A DNA stretch of 9,939 bases from Candidatus Hermodarchaeota archaeon (GCA_016840185.1 JAEOSV010000021.1:1-9939); one strand, 5' to 3'; counted from the stretch's first letter, positions 1-6,889 are shown. A program made the numbers and translations. The notes: a model not told the origin generated them from the sequence alone.

Positions 1-556
1 CATTATTTTCTGTGGGATGCCGGGGTCGGGAAAATCCGTGGGTGCAACCGTTGCAAAAGACTTGGGAATTCCTGTCTTTGTAATGGGTGACGTTGTCCGT
101 GAAGAAGCTACCCGCCAACAACTCCAGTATACTCCTCAGACTCTCGGAAAAGTCATGATTGAACTTCGCAAACAGATTGGACCAGCGGTTATTGCTCAAC
201 GAGTCATCGATAAATTTCCAGATGAATCTGAAAACAACGTTGTAATTGATGGAGCAAGAAGTGAAGCAGAAATTAAGACGTTTCAAGAAGCCGTGAATCA
301 TGTACTTGTTGTTGCCGTTCATGCAGCTCCACATATCCGATTTGAACGCCTTCGCCAGAGGGGACGTGAGGATGATGCAATAACGCATGATGTATTCCTC
401 GCTAGGGATAGACGTGAGCTCGATGTTGGATTGGGACGAATTATCGCTCAAGCGGATATTATGATAGTAAATGAAGGCGAATATGAAGGACTCAAATCAA
501 AAGTACGCCAGGTTCTTGTACACGAATTCAACTTAGGAACAGGTTCGGAGGCGTAA
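1..556 (+). CDS. UPF0200 family P-loop nucleotide kinase-like protein (5' end outside window)
   Basis: The reading frame is open from base 2 and reads IIFCGMPGSGKS at once, so the true start lies just before the window; the ATG at 17 is the methionine inside the Walker A P-loop and cannot be the start. 184 residues are visible, close to full length for the archaeal UPF0200 family, which resembles adenylate and dephospho-CoA kinases. Other kinase-like signs are MGDVVREE after the P-loop (an NMP-binding-type segment), VVIDGARSEAE (a Walker B-like strand) and an arginine-rich lid with RLRQRGREDDA. The family is presumed to phosphorylate a small molecule, but the substrate is not known to me. The gene ends in TAA at 554-556, and UPF0201 follows in the same frame with no spacer gene. 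In some archaea (Archaeoglobus AF_1395, from memory) the two families form one polypeptide. The family call is firm; the function is open. Confidence 0.88.
   Translation, partial: IIFCGMPGSGKSVGATVAKDLGIPVFVMGDVVREEATRQQLQYTPQTLGKVMIELRKQIGPAVIAQRVIDKFPDESENNVVIDGARSEAEIKTFQEAVNHVLVVAVHAAPHIRFERLRQRGREDDAITHDVFLARDRRELDVGLGRIIAQADIMIVNEGEYEGLKSKVRQVLVHEFNLGTGSEA
547..551 (+). promoter_or_regulatory. Ribosome binding site GGAGG for the UPF0201 gene
   Basis: A perfect GGAGG sits in the last codons of the UPF0200 gene, 8 nt before an ATA codon at 560. It decides the start of the next gene, because no ATG, GTG or TTG lies in that frame between the UAA at 554-556 and the ATG at 725, and the ATG at 725 falls well inside the conserved domain. 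Confidence 0.6.
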
Positions 557-559
557 TCT

Positions 560-997
560 ATAATATCAGTTAGCTTATGGGCCGATGTTAAACCAACAGA
601 AAATCTGAACAAAATTCAAAAAGCTTTCGAAAACCTATGTCCGCCTATTGTCTGCCTAACTAAACAAGACCCAGAATACGGTGTCGTTCTCGAAGGAAAA
701 GCCACTGGACCCGAATCTATCGCCATGTTTGCAAAAAAATTTCGGGAACAACGCATCCTCGAAGCAGTAAGACAAAAATTACTCAAATCTATTCAAAACG
801 GCTCAGTAATTTTTGGCATGCAACGTCAAGCAGCGTTCATGAATCGTTTTCACTTATGTGAGTTAAGCGACTATTCCGCGATGGGTCCAATTCGAGTTGA
901 AATTAAAGCGCTGAATATTCAAGACGTTATTGACTTTATCAGTCCCCCTACGCTCAAAGGAAAACCCCAACTACGAAAGGATCTCCAACTCGAATAA
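560..997 (+). CDS. UPF0201 family protein (predicted RNA-binding, COG1931-like), probable AUA start
   Basis: The frame is open from just after the UAA at 554-556 to the stop at 995-997. From ATA 560 it gives 145 residues, the usual UPF0201 length. Family features run the whole way: an N-terminal strand with VKPTE, then FREQRILEAVRQKLL, the RQAAF motif, GPIRVEI, and a C-terminal ISPPT followed by KGKP. UPF0201 has been described as a predicted RNA-binding or exosome-related family with a dsRBD-like fold; its biochemical role is unproven. Starting at ATG 725 would leave 90 residues and remove the conserved VKPTE strand, so I place the start at ATA 560 behind the GGAGG at 547-551. ATA 563 is the next option. 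Readthrough of the UAA, giving a UPF0200-UPF0201 fusion, is the main alternative. It converges on RNase Z with 8 bp between stops. Confidence 0.78.
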   Translation: MISVSLWADVKPTENLNKIQKAFENLCPPIVCLTKQDPEYGVVLEGKATGPESIAMFAKKFREQRILEAVRQKLLKSIQNGSVIFGMQRQAAFMNRFHLCELSDYSAMGPIRVEIKALNIQDVIDFISPPTLKGKPQLRKDLQLE

Positions 998-1005
998 TGA
1001 GCAGG

Positions 1006-1935
1006 TCAACTTGTTGAAGAGTTAAGTTCAAAACAATCCAAGTCCTTGGGTGCAAAACTCCGAGGAAAAATCGCTCTGGCTTCCTTTTCATGTTCTTCAG
1101 TTGAGCCATATCGTGGGCTAATATGGATTAGTGCAAGATGTGCTACTTCTGCGTCAGCAGCAATTTGAGCTGCCTGTGCCGCTGTTGAATGTTGATATTT
1201 TGACGCATTCTCTAAATGGGATGCGGTGAATGTCGCATCGTGTATCAGCAGACTCGCGTTTTTTGCAATATCAACCATGCTCGGGTTTGGTGCGGTATCC
1301 CCTGAAAATACAATAAATGATCCTTTTCGCGTGGGTCCTAACACATCCTCCGGTTTGACAATTGTCCCATCTGAAGTTTCAATTGCTTGTCCTTGACACA
1401 AACGTCTACGAAGGGGACCAGATGGAACACCTAAACGATCTGCCTTTGCTACATCGAACCTACCCGGAGTATCAGTCATTTGAAGTATATATGAAAGAGT
1501 TGGAACACTATGAAGCGCAGGTAAGCATTTTACGCAATATTGTTCTTGCTCAGAAATAAGCCCCGTCTCAACATCTTTGATTGTTAATTCAAAATCAAGA
1601 TGCGCGTGGGTCATCTCCAAAGTAGCTTCGATGAATTTCCTTGTACCAACCGGTCCATAGATACTAAGAGGCTTTTCCCGACTATGCATGACCATCGTCG
1701 AAATTAATCCGGGTAATCCTAAAACGTGATCACCATGCAGATGTGAGATGAAAATCTCCTTTATCCGTTGTGGGCTTAGACCCGCTCGTTGTAATTGGAG
1801 TTGTGTTCCTTCACCACAATCGAAAAGTAAGAGGGTTCCCTGAAAAAAAGTAGCGATTGATGGGGGAGCTCTGGTTAATGATGGGACGCCACCACCAACT
1901 CCTAAGAAATACACTTTCACTGTTTTTTTAGTCAT
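1006..1935 (-). CDS. rnz: Ribonuclease Z (tRNA 3' endonuclease)
   Basis: This metallo-beta-lactamase-fold nuclease removes 3' trailers from pre-tRNAs in the cytoplasm, leaving the end ready for CCA. From ATG 1935 it has 309 residues, typical of the short (RNase Z-S) form. The N-terminus shows FLGVGGGVPS and LFDCGEGTQ, the standard RNase Z opening. The zinc motif SHLHGDH places His65, His67, Asp69 and His70. Further ligands are expected in FSGDTAPN and in the C-terminal HISPRYG. A longer frame to 2013 exists, but those 26 extra residues overlap the end of the upstream methyltransferase and do not look like RNase Z; GGAG lies 10 nt before ATG 1935. The stop of the upstream gene (TGA, 1939-1937) is one base from this ATG, so translation is probably coupled. 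It is the last gene of the GNAT, trmG10, rnz operon, fitting a tRNA-maturation unit. Confidence 0.95.
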   Translation of the reverse strand: MTKKTVKVYFLGVGGGVPSLTRAPPSIATFFQGTLLLFDCGEGTQLQLQRAGLSPQRIKEIFISHLHGDHVLGLPGLISTMVMHSREKPLSIYGPVGTRKFIEATLEMTHAHLDFELTIKDVETGLISEQEQYCVKCLPALHSVPTLSYILQMTDTPGRFDVAKADRLGVPSGPLRRRLCQGQAIETSDGTIVKPEDVLGPTRKGSFIVFSGDTAPNPSMVDIAKNASLLIHDATFTASHLENASKYQHSTAAQAAQIAADAEVAHLALIHISPRYGSTEEHEKEARAIFPRSFAPKDLDCFELNSSTS

Positions 1936-1936
1936 G

Positions 1937-2995
1937 TCATTTCCGCTCCAATACAATAATGTGACGACGAAGACTTCGATGTATCCGCATAGTATGGGTC
2001 TCCTTGATAACATAGCTATCTGACGGTATCATATCTTCTCTGAAGAATTCTAATGGTAAGGCAAGGCACAAATATCCTCCAGATGCCAAAACTTCTGCAA
2101 ACGATTCTAGACTTACTTGAATCAGACTAGTCACAGCGTTTCCCTTTGTAGAACTTGATCGACCATATGGTGGGTCTGTGGCAATTGCTTTTACACATCC
2201 AGAACGTATCGGCGGTGTACGAGCGTCTCCTAAACCACCGTAAAACGGAATCTCAAAATGAGCAAGATTTTCTTGGCTTCCCGAAAGCATCGAAACATCG
2301 ATATCTAGCCCAACCGGGATACAACCAATATCAGCGGCTTCTAAGAGAAGACCTCCAGTCCCACTGAAAGGATCAAAGAACCAACTCCCAGGTTTTGCAC
2401 GGCTGAGATTCACTAAAACCCGTGCAATTTTCGGATGAATGGCACTCGGTACAAAAAATGGTCGAAGTGGGCTACGCCTTTGGGAAAATCCTCTTCGATC
2501 TCGTTCCGCCAGATGCGGTCCAAAATAGAACTGCTTTCCCCAAACTACTCCTAGAAACATAATATCTGGGCAATCTAATGAAACCTCAACCTTTCCATCC
2601 ATAGCGTGCCAGATAATAGACCCAATTTCCCCTTGAAGTGCATCCACATCGAATCCTTTGGGTTCCCGTCGAATTCGTGTAACCTTCACTCCAAATCGGT
2701 CATTGGGTTGTAACCATCGAGTGAAATCAATTTTTTTTATCGCATCTAAAATCATACTTTCTTCTGAAGACGATTCGATTGCCACAACACTCGCTTGGTT
2801 TACTAACCCAGCTCTCTGAGTGGCAATCTGGGCACCCCTTGAATCAATTTCCATTAACAGAATCCGTCTATTACTACTGATAATAGAGTAAGTAAAACCC
2901 TCCGCTTCTAGAATTGCACAGAGTTCTGCCTGGGGCAAGGTCTCATGTTCACCAGATAAGATGAACAAACATTTTTGCACCTCAGGTTGGTTCAC
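1937..2995 (-). CDS. trmG10: tRNA (guanine(10)-N2)-dimethyltransferase (aTrm-G10, THUMP domain)
   Basis: It makes m2G and m2,2G at position 10 of tRNA using S-adenosylmethionine. The 352 residues fit the family: an N-terminal THUMP-type RNA-binding half (about 1-170, with DRFGVKVTRI and GSIIWHAMDGKVEVSL) and a C-terminal Rossmann methyltransferase. Motif I is DPFSGTGG beginning at Asp208. The catalytic motif IV is DPPYG beginning at Asp274, the form used by N2-guanine and N6-adenine methyltransferases. GPHLAERDRRGFSQR and HPKIARVLVNL between the halves are typical of the Trm11 and Trm-G10 group. The start is GTG at 2995, which has a strong GGAGG 7 nt upstream (3003-3007). GTGA overlaps the stop of the GNAT gene by 4 nt, and RNase Z begins one base after this stop. 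Trm11-like activity is the only close alternative. Confidence 0.92.
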   Translation of the reverse strand: MNQPEVQKCLFILSGEHETLPQAELCAILEAEGFTYSIISSNRRILLMEIDSRGAQIATQRAGLVNQASVVAIESSSEESMILDAIKKIDFTRWLQPNDRFGVKVTRIRREPKGFDVDALQGEIGSIIWHAMDGKVEVSLDCPDIMFLGVVWGKQFYFGPHLAERDRRGFSQRRSPLRPFFVPSAIHPKIARVLVNLSRAKPGSWFFDPFSGTGGLLLEAADIGCIPVGLDIDVSMLSGSQENLAHFEIPFYGGLGDARTPPIRSGCVKAIATDPPYGRSSSTKGNAVTSLIQVSLESFAEVLASGGYLCLALPLEFFREDMIPSDSYVIKETHTMRIHRSLRRHIIVLERK

Positions 2996-3462
2996 AACGG
3001 GTCCTCCAAATTCAGTGTCATTACCAGAGCATCCTCTCCATCCTCGTAGTATTTACGACTTCTCTTTATTTCTCTGAAATTATGCTTTTGATAGAAATCT
3101 TTCGCACTATTGTTCGAAACTCTTACTTCTAAAATTACTTCTCGGCATTCTCGATTTTTGAAAATCTCAATCAACGCAGAAAATAGTTGATGTCCAATTC
3201 CCTTTCTCCGGTTTACCCTACTGACTGCTAATGAAAGTATATGCCCTCTGTTAAATCCTGAGAGTTGATCAATTTCTGCAACGATATATCCAAGCAGCAC
3301 TTCTTTTTCCTTTTTACTTTCAACTGCAACCAAAAACAAGTCTGGCGCCTTTTCCGCTAGATAATAAAAAAGATGGACTGGATAAGGATCCAAAAAAGAT
3401 TCGAATTCAATTTGGGCAATTTGATCTAAATCTGTGGTTTTAATAGAACGAATGTTTATCAT
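2992..3462 (-). CDS. GNAT family N-acetyltransferase, RimI/archaeal Nat type
   Basis: A 156-residue single-domain acetyltransferase. The acetyl-CoA pyrophosphate-binding motif RRKGIG is at residues 85-90, preceded by the strand GHILSLAV, an arrangement typical of RimI and of the archaeal N-terminal acetyltransferase (Ard1/Nat). The C-terminal half has EVRVSNNSAKDFYQKHNF, the usual RimI pattern (V.N..A..fY.k.GF), and ends in DALVMTLNL. The likely role is N-terminal acetylation of proteins, perhaps ribosomal ones; the substrate cannot be read from the sequence. The start is ATG 3462 with AAGGA upstream. It leads the operon and overlaps trmG10 by 4 nt (GTGA). It faces pelota, with 73 bp between the chosen starts. 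I leave the symbol blank because several GNAT paralogues in archaea look alike. Confidence 0.85.
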   Translation of the reverse strand: MINIRSIKTTDLDQIAQIEFESFLDPYPVHLFYYLAEKAPDLFLVAVESKKEKEVLLGYIVAEIDQLSGFNRGHILSLAVSRVNRRKGIGHQLFSALIEIFKNRECREVILEVRVSNNSAKDFYQKHNFREIKRSRKYYEDGEDALVMTLNLEDPL

Positions 3463-3483
3463 TCCAACTATTCCTTGCAGTGG

Positions 3484-3496
3484 ATAGAAATATGTG
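3484..3496. promoter_or_regulatory. AT-rich element, possible TATA box region of the divergent GNAT and pelota genes
   Basis: The 73 bp between the two divergent genes hold one AT-rich stretch. On the plus strand GAAATATG (3487-3494) would place a start of transcription near 3516, about 20 nt before the pelota GTG. On the minus strand ATATTTCTAT would start transcription near 3464, almost at the GNAT ATG. Both are weak matches to the archaeal box A, so this is tentative. Confidence 0.3.
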
Positions 3497-3522
3497 TGAG
3501 GTTCTGAGTCTTATCAAGTGCT

Positions 3523-3526
3523 GAGG
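3523..3526 (+). promoter_or_regulatory. Ribosome binding site GAGG setting the pelota start
   Basis: GAGG lies 9 nt before GTG 3536. The upstream in-frame GTG at 3518 has its nearest GAGG 16 nt away and adds six residues not expected at a Pelota N-terminus, so this site favours 3536. Confidence 0.5.
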
Positions 3527-3535
3527 CGACTGTTC

Positions 3536-4630
3536 GTGAAAATTGTTGCGAAGAAACTGAAAGTAGGTAAGGTGGTCGTGGTCCCCGAAGATATGGATGA
3601 CTTATGGCACCTCTACAATGTAATTCTACCAGGTGATCAGGTAGCTGCACGAACAGTAAGACGAGTCCGCCGAGATTCAGGAGATACGTCTCGTCCAGAT
3701 AAAGGTGAGCGTCGGCGTATGTTCATTAGATTGACCGTTGAAGAAGTCGCCTTGCACAAATACTCAAATCGCCTCCGCGTTAAAGGAAAAATCTTGGAAG
3801 GTCCTGAGGATTTTGTGTCAATAGGAACCTATCACACCATCAACGTTGAACCGAACCTTAAAGTTGAAATCACCAAAGAACACTGGCCCAACTTACTTCT
3901 TCGAAGATTACAAGACGCAGCTTCTCGGAAGGGACAGCGTTTAATCATAATTGCCGTCGAAGAAGATCAGGCTTCAATTGGCATTATTGATGATTCAGGC
4001 GTCGATGTCCGTGTGGAGATACATGGAACTGCACGTGGGAAATATGGTAAATATGTACAAACTGGGGAAACAATGGAGCAGATGTTCGCAGGGGTTAGCA
4101 CACAACTGACGGAACTGTTAGTACGATTACCTGAAAATACTCGGGTTGTAATTGTCGGACCAGGTTCAACAAAGGACAAACTCGTTGAATATCTGAAAAA
4201 CAAGGTTCCTGCGAGTAAGAACCGCATCCTGCTGGAACATGTCAGTACTGGCACCGTCGCCGGAATTCATGAGGCACTAAACCGAGGAATCATTGAACGA
4301 ATTGCTAGTGAAATTCGGCTGAACCGCGAAATTCGTCTTATGGAAGATGTTATGACACATTTAGGAAAAGAGACAGACAAAGTTGTTTATGGCTTGGATG
4401 ATATCGTTCGAGCTGTCCAATTCGGTGCAATTGAAACCCTCCTAGTCCTTGACAAACTCTTCCGTGAGGCGCCAGCGGATTTACGTCGAAAATTAGAAAA
4501 TATCATGCGCCAAGTGGAAAAACAAGCAGGCACCCTCGAAATATTTAGTGCAGACCATGAAGCAGGAAACAAACTTGAGAGGTTAGGTGGTCTTGTTGCC
4601 ATACTTCGCTTCCGTTTACCCGACTCTTAA
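3536..4630 (+). CDS. pelA: mRNA surveillance protein Pelota (aDom34)
   Basis: Pelota is the archaeal Dom34 homologue. It enters the A site of stalled ribosomes with aEF1A and, with ABCE1, splits them. The 364 residues cover the three eRF1-like domains: an N-terminal Sm-like domain (about 1-130) with VPEDMDDLWHLYN and the KYSNRLRVKGKI segment; a central domain (about 131-255) with IGIIDD and IVGPGSTKD; and a C-terminal domain (about 256-364) with VVYGLDDIVRAVQFGAIETL and a final GGLVAILRF. The central domain has no GGQ peptide-release motif, as expected for Pelota rather than aRF1. I start at GTG 3536, giving MKIVAKK, the usual Pelota opening, with GAGG 9 nt upstream. The stop overlaps that of the convergent radical SAM gene in the palindrome TTAA (4627-4630). 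Confidence 0.96.
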   Translation: MKIVAKKLKVGKVVVVPEDMDDLWHLYNVILPGDQVAARTVRRVRRDSGDTSRPDKGERRRMFIRLTVEEVALHKYSNRLRVKGKILEGPEDFVSIGTYHTINVEPNLKVEITKEHWPNLLLRRLQDAASRKGQRLIIIAVEEDQASIGIIDDSGVDVRVEIHGTARGKYGKYVQTGETMEQMFAGVSTQLTELLVRLPENTRVVIVGPGSTKDKLVEYLKNKVPASKNRILLEHVSTGTVAGIHEALNRGIIERIASEIRLNREIRLMEDVMTHLGKETDKVVYGLDDIVRAVQFGAIETLLVLDKLFREAPADLRRKLENIMRQVEKQAGTLEIFSADHEAGNKLERLGGLVAILRFRLPDS

Positions 4631-5712
4631 AGAGGAGTATATGACACCTGGAACCGAGTGGCAGTTGGGTATTCTTCGACGATACCTACAATAAGCCCCT
4701 TCCGCTTCAACCGACTTGCGAATCTGCGAGCGATACGCGTTGATGTTTCTATTCGACCTTTTACTTCATTCACCCAAATTTGATCCGCTTGAACCCGGAA
4801 CTCGCTCCGCAATAGTTCATGAATTGCTGCGAGGGTATTATTATCAGCAGGAGCAATGATACCTTTCACAAGTAACCCCTCTTTTGAAATTCGTTCAAAG
4901 GGTTTTGCTATATTTCTGGCCCGGCGTTTGAAACGGTTTTTTAGTTGCGTTCCATCTTTTAGTGATAGTGGGCAAAAATGAATATTGAGTGAAGTATTCC
5001 TCACTGCCCACTCCAGTAGTTCTAACGCTTCTTTTTCACTATTCTGTACAGATGCAATCGAATCCGTATCAAGCTTGTACTCTCTTTTTCGAAGTTGCTG
5101 GGCATTTAATTCCGTGAATTCCATTTCATTAAGGTTGACAAAATCAATCCCAATGTCATCGAATTGTTGTAACAACTTCTTAAGGTGCTCAAGCATACCA
5201 GGAATAACTGGAATTTCTATGCCTAGTCGGCCTTTCATTTTCATGACTTGACGTAATTCTTTGTAATCGGTTCCGACCTCAAAGCGATGGAGTCGCAACT
5301 CGTCAAGACCTGCATCAAGTAGCTGTTTTATTGCATTAAGTGGAACGGGTTCGAGCCCTGTATACAGGTGGATATGAAAGCTCTTCCCAAACTCATCTTT
5401 GAATGCTCGGACATATTTGATTGTGCGATTCAATTGCAGAAGCGGTTCGCCACCAGTGACTCCCATTCCCGTAGCATTGATCAATCGAGCTTCATCAATT
5501 GCCTGATGAATGTCATTAACTTCGACTTCATTAGCGAAAACAGTATCTCGATTAACCCGTTCTTCAGAAATCGGACAATAATAACAATCCTTTGAACATT
5601 TACCAGTTACAAAAAGCACGAGTTTTGCGCCTTTCATGCACTCGCGACAACCCCTTGTGAGGCGTCCAACATAAGGAGAATTCCCGCGTGAAAGATTAAC
5701 ATCTCGGGGCAT
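4627..5712 (-). CDS. Radical SAM protein, COG2108-like, function unknown
   Basis: A 361-residue radical SAM enzyme. The 4Fe-4S motif CxxxCxxC is Cys39, Cys43 and Cys46, followed by a SAM-contact motif TGGEPLLQ. Two further cysteines (Cys22, Cys25; GCREC) precede it, and Cys247 lies in a conserved-looking FCPLSLKDGTQLKNR segment, so a second metal or Fe-S site is possible. The N-terminal layout, a CxxC pair then KLVLFVTGKC, resembles the archaeal COG2108 group, annotated only as related to pyruvate formate-lyase activating enzyme. The last 70 or so residues (RVQADQIWVNE to the end) look like a small, basic helix-rich domain. The gene is the last of the CutA, nucleotidyltransferase, radical SAM operon and starts 6 bp after the preceding stop. 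The substrate is unknown; the superfamily call is certain, the subgroup probable. Confidence 0.88.
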   Translation of the reverse strand: MPRDVNLSRGNSPYVGRLTRGCRECMKGAKLVLFVTGKCSKDCYYCPISEERVNRDTVFANEVEVNDIHQAIDEARLINATGMGVTGGEPLLQLNRTIKYVRAFKDEFGKSFHIHLYTGLEPVPLNAIKQLLDAGLDELRLHRFEVGTDYKELRQVMKMKGRLGIEIPVIPGMLEHLKKLLQQFDDIGIDFVNLNEMEFTELNAQQLRKREYKLDTDSIASVQNSEKEALELLEWAVRNTSLNIHFCPLSLKDGTQLKNRFKRRARNIAKPFERISKEGLLVKGIIAPADNNTLAAIHELLRSEFRVQADQIWVNEVKGRIETSTRIARRFASRLKRKGLIVGIVEEYPTATRFQVSYTPL

Positions 5713-5718
5713 CCCACA

Positions 5719-6432
5719 TCAACCCTTTTGTACTCGACGTCGGACGACAGGATCCCGATCACTTATGTGTTTTAATACGGCTTCAAAGTTTTCGTCGGGT
5801 GCCAATTGTCGTTTCAGGTAGACTCCAGTACGACCAACCTCATCACGGCGCATCAGAATTTTCACTCGCTCTTCAACAATTTTGAGGCTTACTCCAACTT
5901 TCTTTGCAGCAACCAACTCGTTTCCAACAACCGGTGTTTCAATATGGCCATCTTCACTCGGTTCAATTAAGAAAAGTCGTTTATCTACACCGGGAACTCG
6001 TCGTTCCTTTTCGAGATCCGATTGATGAAGACATCCACCAAATTGGTAAAACTCCAGCTCGATTGGTGCAGGATTAGTTAACGGGAAGGTCACAACACAA
6101 TTGCTTGGTAAATAGATATGCGCTTTTATCGCATGAAACGGTGTTGCGTGCACTAATTCACGATGGATTATCTGATACCCTTCCTCCGTCAATCTAAATT
6201 CAACGGAAAACGAGGGCAAAACCTGTGGAAGGTAAATATCGACATCACTCTGTTCGGTGACATCCCCTCTACAAATACTCCCATGGATTTGAGATTCAAC
6301 TCCTGTTTGATTCAGCACTTCCATGAGTGAAATTGCTCGAGTACGTAGTTCTGAGAGATGGTTCCACCTATCCTCAGTATAGATGACATCTTGGCTTCCT
6401 GTATCACGACGGGCAGTTTTCTCACGAGGCAT
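5719..6432 (-). CDS. Predicted nucleotidyltransferase (pol beta superfamily, COG2413-like)
   Basis: A 237-residue protein with a polymerase-beta-type nucleotidyltransferase core: a helix, then HGSICRGDVTEQSDVDIYLP at residues 50-69. This supplies the GS motif (Gly51, Ser52) and the metal-binding pair Asp63 and Asp65. The third carboxylate that the fold expects on a later strand would be Glu125 or Glu127 (PIELEF) rather than the common aspartate. The C-terminal part holds basic helices (KKVGVSLKIVEERVKILMRR) that may bind nucleic acid. I take it to be of the archaeal COG2413 type, not a CCA-adding enzyme, since that is about twice as long. It starts at ATG 6432 with AGGA upstream, 12 bp after the CutA stop, and ends 6 bp before the radical SAM start. 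Its acceptor is not known. Confidence 0.82.
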   Translation of the reverse strand: MPREKTARRDTGSQDVIYTEDRWNHLSELRTRAISLMEVLNQTGVESQIHGSICRGDVTEQSDVDIYLPQVLPSFSVEFRLTEEGYQIIHRELVHATPFHAIKAHIYLPSNCVVTFPLTNPAPIELEFYQFGGCLHQSDLEKERRVPGVDKRLFLIEPSEDGHIETPVVGNELVAAKKVGVSLKIVEERVKILMRRDEVGRTGVYLKRQLAPDENFEAVLKHISDRDPVVRRRVQKG

Positions 6433-6444
6433 TCTGAATTAATC

Positions 6445-6771
6445 CTATTTTGGGAGTTTTACGGTATCTTCAATCCATTGAAGGTAAGGCTGGTGCCCTT
6501 CTTGGATTTCGATTCTGACAATTTCAGGTACTTCGTAGCTATGGATGCTTAACACGGTTTCTTTCAAGTGATTAAACATGTCTTTTCTGGTTTTGATTAG
6601 AAGTAAAACCTCGGAATCCTCGATAATTTCTCCTTTCCATGAATAAATCGATTTCTGGGGAATCATTCCAACACATGCGGCGATGGATTCTTCGACAAGT
6701 CTACGCGCAAGATTCTTGGCTTCCAAATTATTGCCCACAGTAACGAATACGATGCTGTACGGGGAGGACAT
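6445..6771 (-). CDS. cutA: CutA1 divalent-ion tolerance protein
   Basis: CutA1 is a small ferredoxin-fold trimer of PII-like architecture, linked by name to copper and divalent cation tolerance; its true role in archaea is unclear. The 108 residues show the family marks: IVFVTVGN with AKNLARRLVEESIAACV, then SIYSWKGEI, a central LIKTRKDMFNHL, SYEVPEIV and a final YLQWIED. I start at ATG 6771. A GTG two codons earlier (6777) is in frame, but GTGAG lies 9 nt before the ATG and overlaps too closely with the GTG. It is the first gene of the operon with the nucleotidyltransferase and radical SAM genes (12 and 6 bp gaps), so it is probably co-transcribed with them and may sense a metal or a ligand for the same pathway; that link is inference. 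Confidence 0.93.
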   Translation of the reverse strand: MSSPYSIVFVTVGNNLEAKNLARRLVEESIAACVGMIPQKSIYSWKGEIIEDSEVLLLIKTRKDMFNHLKETVLSIHSYEVPEIVRIEIQEGHQPYLQWIEDTVKLPK

Positions 6772-6807
6772 ATTCACACGCTCACAAGACGAGTCCTAAC
6801 CGCATCT

Positions 6808-6815
6808 CTTAAAAG
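6808..6815 (-). promoter_or_regulatory. Possible TATA box of the cutA operon
   Basis: Minus-strand CTTTTAAG would place transcription start near 6786, just before the GTGAG that serves cutA. A better-matching TATAAATG on the same strand at 6841-6848 would give a longer leader of about 50 nt. Either could be used. Confidence 0.35.
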
Positions 6816-6841
6816 CTACTCTCTCATCGGTGCATCAGACA

Positions 6842-6849
6842 TTTATACA
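6842..6849 (+). promoter_or_regulatory. TATA box of the site-2 protease gene, also readable on the minus strand
   Basis: TTTATACA fits the archaeal box A and predicts a start near 6870. GAGG follows at 6875-6878, and ATG at 6890. The reverse strand reads TGTATAAA, so the same element could also drive the cutA operon. Confidence 0.55.
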
Positions 6850-6889
6850 CAATCTTTGAACTGTGCACACTCACGAGGCGACCTAATTT

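Noticed and set aside
725..997. UPF0201 starting at the ATG at 725
   Set aside because: It would remove the conserved N-terminal strand (VKPTE and following), while the frame is open and family-like back to about 560, with GGAGG just ahead of it.
1362..1559. Small plus-strand frame inside RNase Z, and similar frames inside trmG10, pelota, radical SAM and thiolase genes
   Set aside because: All lie opposite or across conserved coding sequence, lack ribosome binding sites and have no recognisable domain.
1936..2013. Extended N-terminus of RNase Z to 2013
   Set aside because: The extra 26 residues lie over the end of the methyltransferase gene and do not resemble RNase Z; GGAG fits ATG 1935.
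3518..3535. Pelota start at GTG 3518
   Set aside because: It adds six residues before the usual MKI opening, and its nearest ribosome binding site is too far away.
6772..6777. CutA start at GTG 6777
   Set aside because: The possible Shine-Dalgarno GTGAG is only 3 nt from it but 9 nt from ATG 6771. It changes only two residues, so this remains a close call.
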